A DNA stretch of 11,007 nucleotides, from NCBI GenBank assembly GCA_030040495.1, contig JASHTP010000313.1:1-11007 (forward strand), written 5' to 3'. Position numbers and translations under genes: made by a program. Below are positions 6,729 through 11,007 of the stretch, piece after piece. Below the pieces are notes generated by a model. That model made no database searches. It was given only the letters and a program-made list of their open reading frames with translations, and had not been told where the DNA came from. Positions within the stretch are counted from its first letter, which is position 1. Every line of letters starts with the position of its first letter. Source of the stretch: Alphaproteobacteria bacterium. Its GTDB lineage: Bacteria > Pseudomonadota > Alphaproteobacteria > ATCC43930 > CGMCC-115725.

Positions 6729-6838
6729 CTATCTCGCCGATCTTCGGGCTCGCCTCGTCGACGGCGCTGACGGTGCTGGTGATCCCCGCCCTCTATGTCC
6801 GGCTGCGCGACGACGGCAAGGAGCTGCCGCGGGGCTGA
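6725..6838 (+). pseudogene. RND efflux pump permease, last ~38 codons only
   Basis: The plus-strand frame ending at the TGA 6836-6838 reads LAISPIFGLASSTALTVLVI, then PALYVRLRDDGKELPRG. This is the last transmembrane segment and cytoplasmic tail of an RND-family inner-membrane efflux permease (AcrB/CzcA-like), where 'FGL..ST.LTL.V.PALY' is a family hallmark. Full-length permeases are over 1,000 residues, so nearly the whole gene is absent. To the left, the frame runs antisense into the SQR-like gene without RND character. The join is therefore a deletion or a misassembly at about 6720-6731. Substrate cannot be judged from so little. Confidence 0.7.
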
Positions 6839-6892
6839 AGCGGCGCGGCGCCGGGCCTCGACAGCGTCGAGCGCGGTGCGCTAGCAAGCAGC

Positions 6893-8104
6893 ATGGTCGG
6901 GGGCACGCGGCGGAACGTCCTCATCCTGGCGCTCTGCCAGGGCCTCTACCTTTCCGCGGCCTCGATCCAGGCGGCGCTTTCCGGCCTCGTCGGCGCCAGC
7001 CTCGCGCCCGAGAAGCTGCTCGCGACCTTGCCCTATTCGCTGATCACCCTGATGACGGCGAGCACCACCATTCCCGCCTCCTTTCTCATGGCGCGATTCG
7101 GCCGGCGCGCCGGCTTCGTCGCCGGCGCACTCGTCGGCGGCACCGGCGGCGCGATCTCGACCGTCGCCATCTTCCACCAGAGCTTCGTCGGCTTCTGCCT
7201 CGGCAATGCGCTGATGGGCTGCTTCCAGGCGGTGGCGCAATATTACCGCTTCGCCGCGGCGGACGCGGCCGAGCCGTCGCTCCGCAGCCGCGCTGTCGCC
7301 TGGGTGCTGGCGGGTGGCGTCGCCGCCGCCGTGCTCGGCCCGACGGTCGCCGGCTTCAGCAAGGATCTCTTCGCCCCCGTGCCCTTCGCCGGCGCCTATC
7401 TCGCCATCTCGGCGCTGGCCGGCCTGTCGATCCTGCTGCTGGCCTTCCTCGCCATCCCCGCGCCCCGCGCCGGCGAGGAGCGGCGGCGCGGCGGCAGGCC
7501 GCTCGGCGTCATCGCCCGCCAGCCGGCCTTCATCGCCGCGCTCGCCAACGGCGTGCTCGGCTACGCCACCATGTCCTTTGTCATGACGGCGACGCCGCTC
7601 GCCGCGGTCGCCTGCGGCCACAGCAGCGACGACGCCATCGGCATCATCCGCATGCACCTCGTCGGCATGTTCGCGCCCTCCTTCTTCACCGGCAGCCTGA
7701 TCGCGCGCTGGGGCGTCGCGCGCATCATGCTGATCGGCGCCGGCCTGCTGCTGCTGAGCGCGGTGGTCTCGCTCTCCGGCACCGCGCTCTGGGATTTCTG
7801 GATCGCGCTGGCGCTGCTCGGCGTCGGCTGGAACTTCATGTATGTCGGCGGCACCACCCTGCTGACCACGACCTACCGGCCGGAAGAGCGCGCCAAGGTT
7901 CAGGCGACGAACGAGTTCCTGACCTTCGGCGTGGTGGCGCTCGCCTCCTTCTCCTCGGGCGGCGTCTTCGGCGTTGCCGGCTGGCAGGCGGTCAACTACA
8001 CGGTCCTGCCGCTGCTGCTGACCGCGGCCACCGCGACGCTCTGGTACGCAACGGTCAGTCGCCCTGCACCAGCGCCAGCCACTCCTCCTCGCTCATCGTC
8101 TTGA
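6893..8104 (+). CDS. Major facilitator superfamily transporter
   Basis: A 403-residue inner-membrane secondary transporter with about 12 hydrophobic segments in two six-helix halves, joined by a basic loop at about 190-205 (PRAGEERRRGGR). The loop after TM2 carries the motif-A-like FLMARFGRRAGFVAG (65-79), and the second half has a related SLIARWGVARIMLIG (268-282). TM10-11 contain WNFMYVGGTTLL, then TYRPEERAKVQATNEF, a pattern common in a group of uncharacterised proteobacterial MFS permeases. The substrate is unknown. The ATG is preceded only by a weak AAGCAG. It begins 54 bases after the RND remnant, so it may once have been downstream in an efflux-gene operon. The last 16 or so codons (RPAPAPATPPRSSS) lie antisense to the end of ligA; the tail is low-complexity and the last membrane segment is finished before the overlap. 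Confidence 0.9.
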   Translation: MVGGTRRNVLILALCQGLYLSAASIQAALSGLVGASLAPEKLLATLPYSLITLMTASTTIPASFLMARFGRRAGFVAGALVGGTGGAISTVAIFHQSFVGFCLGNALMGCFQAVAQYYRFAAADAAEPSLRSRAVAWVLAGGVAAAVLGPTVAGFSKDLFAPVPFAGAYLAISALAGLSILLLAFLAIPAPRAGEERRRGGRPLGVIARQPAFIAALANGVLGYATMSFVMTATPLAAVACGHSSDDAIGIIRMHLVGMFAPSFFTGSLIARWGVARIMLIGAGLLLLSAVVSLSGTALWDFWIALALLGVGWNFMYVGGTTLLTTTYRPEERAKVQATNEFLTFGVVALASFSSGGVFGVAGWQAVNYTVLPLLLTAATATLWYATVSRPAPAPATPPRSSS

Positions 8105-10160
8105 CGCCGAGCGCCTTGGCCTTCTCGGCCTTTGAGCCGGCGTCGGCGCCCACGACGAGATAGTCGGTCTTGCCGGAGACGCTGGCGCTGACATTGGCGC
8201 CGAGCGCCTCGGCGCGCGCTTTCGCCTCCGAGCGCGACATGGAGGTGAGGGTGCCGGTGAAGACGATGGTCTTGCCGACGAGCGGCGAATGCGCCGGCGC
8301 GCGCGCGCCCTCGTAATCGGTCACGGTCACTTCCTCGAGGAGATCGTCGAGCAAAGCGAGGTTGTGCTTCTCGGCGAAGAATCCGGCGATGTCGGTGGCG
8401 GTGTCCTCGCCGATGCCGTGGATGTCGTTGAGCTCGCGCCACGCCTCGCCTTCGCGGTCCTGCGCCTCGCGCATCGCCTGGCGCCAGCGCCGGAAGCTCC
8501 GATAGTGCCGCGCCAGCAGCTTCGCCGTCTGCTGGCCGACCTGGGGAATGCCGAGGGCATAGATGAAGCGCTCGAGCGCGATGGTGCGGCGCGCCTCGAT
8601 CGCCTCGCGCAGCTTGGCGGCGCTCTGCTCGCCCCAGCCTTCGCGCTCGGCGATCGCCGCATAGTCGAGCCGGAAGATGCCGGCCGGCGTCTTGATCAGC
8701 TTGTCCTCCCAGAACTCGGCGATGTGCTTCTCGCCAAGCCCTTCGATGTCGAGGGCGTCGCGCGAGACGAAGTGCCGGAGCCGCTCCACCGCCTGCGCCG
8801 CGCAGATCAGGCCGCCGGTGCAGCGCCGCACCGCCTCGCCGGGCTCGCGCACCGCGAGGCTGCCGCAGATCGGGCATTTGTGCGGAAAGACGTAAGGCTT
8901 GCTGCCGCGCGGGCGGCGCTCCTTGACCACGCCCACCACCTGCGGAATGACGTCGCCGGCGCGTTGGATGATGACCGTGTCGCCTTGGCGGATGTCCTTG
9001 CGCGCGATCTCGTCCTCGTTGTGGAGCGTGGCGCGCTGCACGACGACGCCGCCCACCGTGATCGGCTCCAGCACCGCCACCGGCGTGAGCGAGCCCTGGC
9101 GGCCGACTTGGACGATGATCTCCTTGAGCAGGGTCTGCGCCTGCTGCGCCGGAAATTTGTGCGCGATCGCCCAGCGCGGCGCGCGCGCGGCGAAGCCGAG
9201 GCGCTCCTGGAGATCGAGATCGTTCACCTTGTAGACGACGCCGTCGATGTCGTAGGGCAGCTCGGCGCGCCGCGCCGCCATCTCGCGATGAAACTCCAGC
9301 ACCGCCTCGACGCCGCGGCACAGCCGGGAGAGCTTGTTGACCGAGAAGCCCCAGTGGCGGAACTGGTCGAGCGCCTCGAAATGCGTGGCGGCGAAGCTGC
9401 GGCTCGCCTCGCCCCAGGCATAGGCGAAGAATTTGAGCGGCCGCGTCGCAGTGACGGCGGAGTCGAGCTGACGCAGCGAGCCGGCGGCGGCGTTGCGCGG
9501 ATTGGCGAAGACCGGCTCGCCCGCCCGCTCGCGCTCGGCGTTGAGCGCGAAGAAGCCGGCATGCTCCATATAGACCTCGCCGCGGATCTCGATATGGTCG
9601 GGCCAGGCGCGGCCCTTGAGCCGATGCGGCACGGTGTCGAGCGTCTTGACGTTGGCGGTGATGTCCTCGCCGGTGACGCCGTCGCCGCGCGTCGCGCCGA
9701 GCACCAGCGCGCCGCGCTCGTAGCGCAGCGAGCAGGAGAGACCGTCGATCTTCGGCTCGGCCGCCACATCGATCGTCGCGGGATCGACGCGCTCGAGATC
9801 CTCCTTGCGGCGGAAGAAGTTGCGCACGCTCTGGAAGAAGGCGCGCACATCCTCGTCGTCGAAGGCGTTGTCGAGCGACAGCATCGGCTTCGCATGCGTC
9901 ACCTTGGCGAATCCGGTCGCCGGCGCGGCGCCGACGCGGCGGCTCGGGCTGTCGGCGCGCACCAGATGCGGGAAGCGTTTCTCGATGGCCTCGTTGCGGA
10001 GGCGCAGCGCGTCATAGTCGGCGTCGGAGATCTCCGGCGCGTCCTTTTCGTAGTAGAGCCGGTCGTGATGCGAGATCACCTCGGCGAGATGCTTGAGCTC
10101 GGCCTTGGCCGCCTTCTCGTCGAGCTCGTCGACCGGCGCCGCCTTCGCCGCACGGCTCAC
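8055..10160 (-). CDS. ligA: NAD-dependent DNA ligase LigA
   Basis: Essential replicative and repair ligase that seals nicks in duplex DNA using NAD+. The 701-residue length is normal for Alphaproteobacteria. Domains in order: Ia (about 11-80, with YYEKDAPEISDADYDAL), adenylation domain with nucleophile K137 in the KIDG motif, GEVYM (195-199), and the EPIT segment opening the OB fold (about 365-430). Then come the four-cysteine zinc finger (C429, C432, C447, C453), helix-hairpin-helix repeats (about 465-605), and a C-terminal BRCT domain (about 624-701, GKTIVFTGTL). Start: GTG at 10160, because domain Ia begins right after it and it overlaps the recN stop by four bases (GTGA), implying translational coupling. 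A longer open frame upstream is antisense-free but lies inside recN and reads as low-complexity Arg/Gly/Ala, so it is not part of ligA. The 3' end overlaps the convergent MFS gene by 50 bases. Confidence 0.97.
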   Translation of the reverse strand: MSRAAKAAPVDELDEKAAKAELKHLAEVISHHDRLYYEKDAPEISDADYDALRLRNEAIEKRFPHLVRADSPSRRVGAAPATGFAKVTHAKPMLSLDNAFDDEDVRAFFQSVRNFFRRKEDLERVDPATIDVAAEPKIDGLSCSLRYERGALVLGATRGDGVTGEDITANVKTLDTVPHRLKGRAWPDHIEIRGEVYMEHAGFFALNAERERAGEPVFANPRNAAAGSLRQLDSAVTATRPLKFFAYAWGEASRSFAATHFEALDQFRHWGFSVNKLSRLCRGVEAVLEFHREMAARRAELPYDIDGVVYKVNDLDLQERLGFAARAPRWAIAHKFPAQQAQTLLKEIIVQVGRQGSLTPVAVLEPITVGGVVVQRATLHNEDEIARKDIRQGDTVIIQRAGDVIPQVVGVVKERRPRGSKPYVFPHKCPICGSLAVREPGEAVRRCTGGLICAAQAVERLRHFVSRDALDIEGLGEKHIAEFWEDKLIKTPAGIFRLDYAAIAEREGWGEQSAAKLREAIEARRTIALERFIYALGIPQVGQQTAKLLARHYRSFRRWRQAMREAQDREGEAWRELNDIHGIGEDTATDIAGFFAEKHNLALLDDLLEEVTVTDYEGARAPAHSPLVGKTIVFTGTLTSMSRSEAKARAEALGANVSASVSGKTDYLVVGADAGSKAEKAKALGVKTMSEEEWLALVQGD

Positions 10161-11007
10161 GGCCGCGCCCCCGCCATCAGGCTCGCCGCGGCGGCGCGCG
10201 CCTCGGCGGTGACGGCGCTGCCGGAGAGCATGCGCGCGATCTCCTCGCGCCGCTCCTCGGCCGAAAGCTCGGCGACGCGGGTCGAGGTCTTGGCCTGCGC
10301 CTGGCGCTTCTCGACGCGCCAGTGATGCGCGCCGCGCGCCGCCACCTGCGGGGAATGCGTGACCACCAGCACCTGCAGCTCCTGACCCAGCCGGTGCAGC
10401 CGCTCGCCCACGGCCGCCGCCACAGCGCCGCCGATGCCGCTGTCGACCTCGTCGAAGACCAGGGTCGGCACCGGCGAGGTCCGGGCCAGCACCACCTTGA
10501 GCGCCAGCATGAAGCGCGACAGTTCGCCGCCCGAGGCGATGCGGGCCAGCGGGCCCGGCGCGGCGCCGGGATTGGTCGCCACCTCGAAATGCACGCGCTC
10601 GCTGCCGTGCTCGCCCCACTCGGCCTCCTCGAGCGGCGTCAGCACCGTGCGAAAGCGCGCCTTCTCGAGCTTCAGCGGCGGCAGTTCGGCGGTCACCGCC
10701 TCGTCGAGCGCCTTGGCGGCCTGGCGGCGCCGGCGGCCGACGCTCTCGGCGGCGTCGAGATAGGCCCGGCGCGCCTCCTGCTCGCGCCGCGCGAGCCCGG
10801 CGAGCCGCTCGCCGCCATCGTCGAGCGCGGCGATACGCCGGGCGATGCCGGCGCGGAGCTCGGGCAGGGCGTCGAGCGCCACGCCGTGCTTGCGCGCCAG
10901 CGCGCGCAGCGCGAAGAGGCGCTCCTCGATCCGCTCCAGGCCTGCCTGATCGCGGTCGATGCCGCGCGCCGCCACCTGCGGGGAATGCGTGACCACCAGC
11001 ACCTGCA
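10157..11007 (-). CDS. recN: DNA repair protein RecN, C-terminal half, cut by window edge
   Basis: SMC-like ATPase that acts in double-strand-break repair. The visible ~283 codons comprise the second half of the coiled coil (DRDQAGLERIEERLFALRAL, then on through EAVTAELPPL) and the C-terminal ATPase lobe. That lobe has the ABC signature IASGGELSRFMLALK, Walker B TLVFDEVDSGIGG, the switch-histidine segment QVLVVTHSPQVAARG, and the closing AELSAEERREEIARMLSG. The Walker A half lies outside. The order recN-ligA with a GTGA overlap is typical of Alphaproteobacteria. Oddity: the outermost 15 codons are not the expected coiled coil but an exact copy of the QVLVVTHSPQVAARG segment found 630 bases further on, so the join near 10960 is suspect. 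Gene identity is secure; sequence beyond 10960 should not be trusted as recN order. Confidence 0.92.
   Translation of the reverse strand, partial: QVLVVTHSPQVAARGIDRDQAGLERIEERLFALRALARKHGVALDALPELRAGIARRIAALDDGGERLAGLARREQEARRAYLDAAESVGRRRRQAAKALDEAVTAELPPLKLEKARFRTVLTPLEEAEWGEHGSERVHFEVATNPGAAPGPLARIASGGELSRFMLALKVVLARTSPVPTLVFDEVDSGIGGAVAAAVGERLHRLGQELQVLVVTHSPQVAARGAHHWRVEKRQAQAKTSTRVAELSAEERREEIARMLSGSAVTAEARAAAASLMAGARP
10331..10377. repeat. 47-base direct repeat, internal copy in recN
   Basis: Encodes (minus strand) the recN switch segment QVLVVTHSPQVAARG in its normal position after Walker B. It is identical over 47 bases to 10961-11007. The bases just left of the two copies differ (C at 10330, T at 10960). 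Confidence 0.97.
10961..11007. repeat. 47-base direct repeat, edge copy
   Basis: Exact copy of 10331-10377, in the same orientation and recN reading frame (offset 630 bases, 210 codons), ending at the last base of the window, so its true length is unknown. It is fused to authentic RecN coiled-coil sequence at about 10960. This suggests a contig-end overlap or a partial duplication. Confidence 0.95.

Noticed and set aside
6649..8163. 504-codon plus-strand open frame over the MFS gene
   Set aside because: It is a +1-shifted frame of the MFS gene, Arg-rich, starting inside the SQR fragment and crossing the suspect junction.
8289..10325. 678-codon plus-strand open frame opposite ligA and the recN end
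   Set aside because: Antisense to a perfectly conserved LigA; the sequence is a composition-driven mix of Ala, Arg, Asp and Leu without domain patterns.
10161..10619. A 153-residue upstream extension of LigA
   Set aside because: It lies wholly within recN in another frame and is Arg/Gly/Ala-rich; ligase domain Ia begins immediately after the GTG at 10160.
1..11007. CRISPR array, defence island, prophage, insertion sequence or new biosynthetic cluster
   Set aside because: No spaced repeats, transposase, integrase, nuclease cassette or biosynthetic enzyme set is visible; composition is uniform, and nearly every gene belongs to a common housekeeping, transport or redox family.

Overview
The window looks like chromosomal DNA of a very GC-rich alphaproteobacterium. 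By eye GC is near 70% (not counted), third codon positions are almost all G or C, and recN is followed by ligA with a 4-base overlap, an order common in Alphaproteobacteria. Protein content (alphaproteobacterial-type LigA, DUF1127 protein, long Xaa-Pro aminopeptidase) suggests Rhodospirillales or Hyphomicrobiales, but genus cannot be read from the sequence. Both ends cut through genes, and two places look like assembly or rearrangement joints, so this may be a metagenome-derived contig.

Layout. 1-2471 (minus): a cation diffusion facilitator (zinc-type exporter) followed 39 bases later by a Kef-type CPA2 cation/proton antiporter that runs off the left edge; a small ion-homeostasis operon. 2534-2834 (minus): a DUF1127 (YjiS-like) small protein gene with a strong ribosome binding site and its own intrinsic terminator. 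2835-3062: a divergent intergenic region with several perfect palindromes. 3063-5078 (plus): a 671-residue M24B Xaa-Pro aminopeptidase with a non-catalytic N-terminal extension. 5178-5762 (plus): a glycine-zipper lipoprotein with a Tyr/Pro-rich tail. 5775-6728 (minus): thioredoxin 2 (trxC) preceded by the C-terminal part of a sulfide:quinone oxidoreductase-like flavoprotein, a plausible sulfide/thiol redox operon. At about 6720-6731 that flavoprotein stops abruptly, back to back with the last ~38 codons of an RND efflux pump on the plus strand. 6893-8104 (plus): a 12-TM major facilitator transporter whose 3' end overlaps the convergent ligA by 50 bases. 8055-10160 (minus): complete NAD-dependent DNA ligase. 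10157-11007 (minus): the C-terminal half of recN, running into the right edge.

What stands out is structural. The SQR/RND junction has lost both 5' ends, as expected from one deletion across a divergent gene pair or from a chimeric join. The last 47 bases of the window are an exact, in-frame copy of a recN segment 630 bases further in, which points to an assembly loop or a partial internal duplication. I see no CRISPR array, transposase, tRNA, rRNA, phage gene, defence system or convincing undescribed system. The rest is housekeeping, transport and redox genes.
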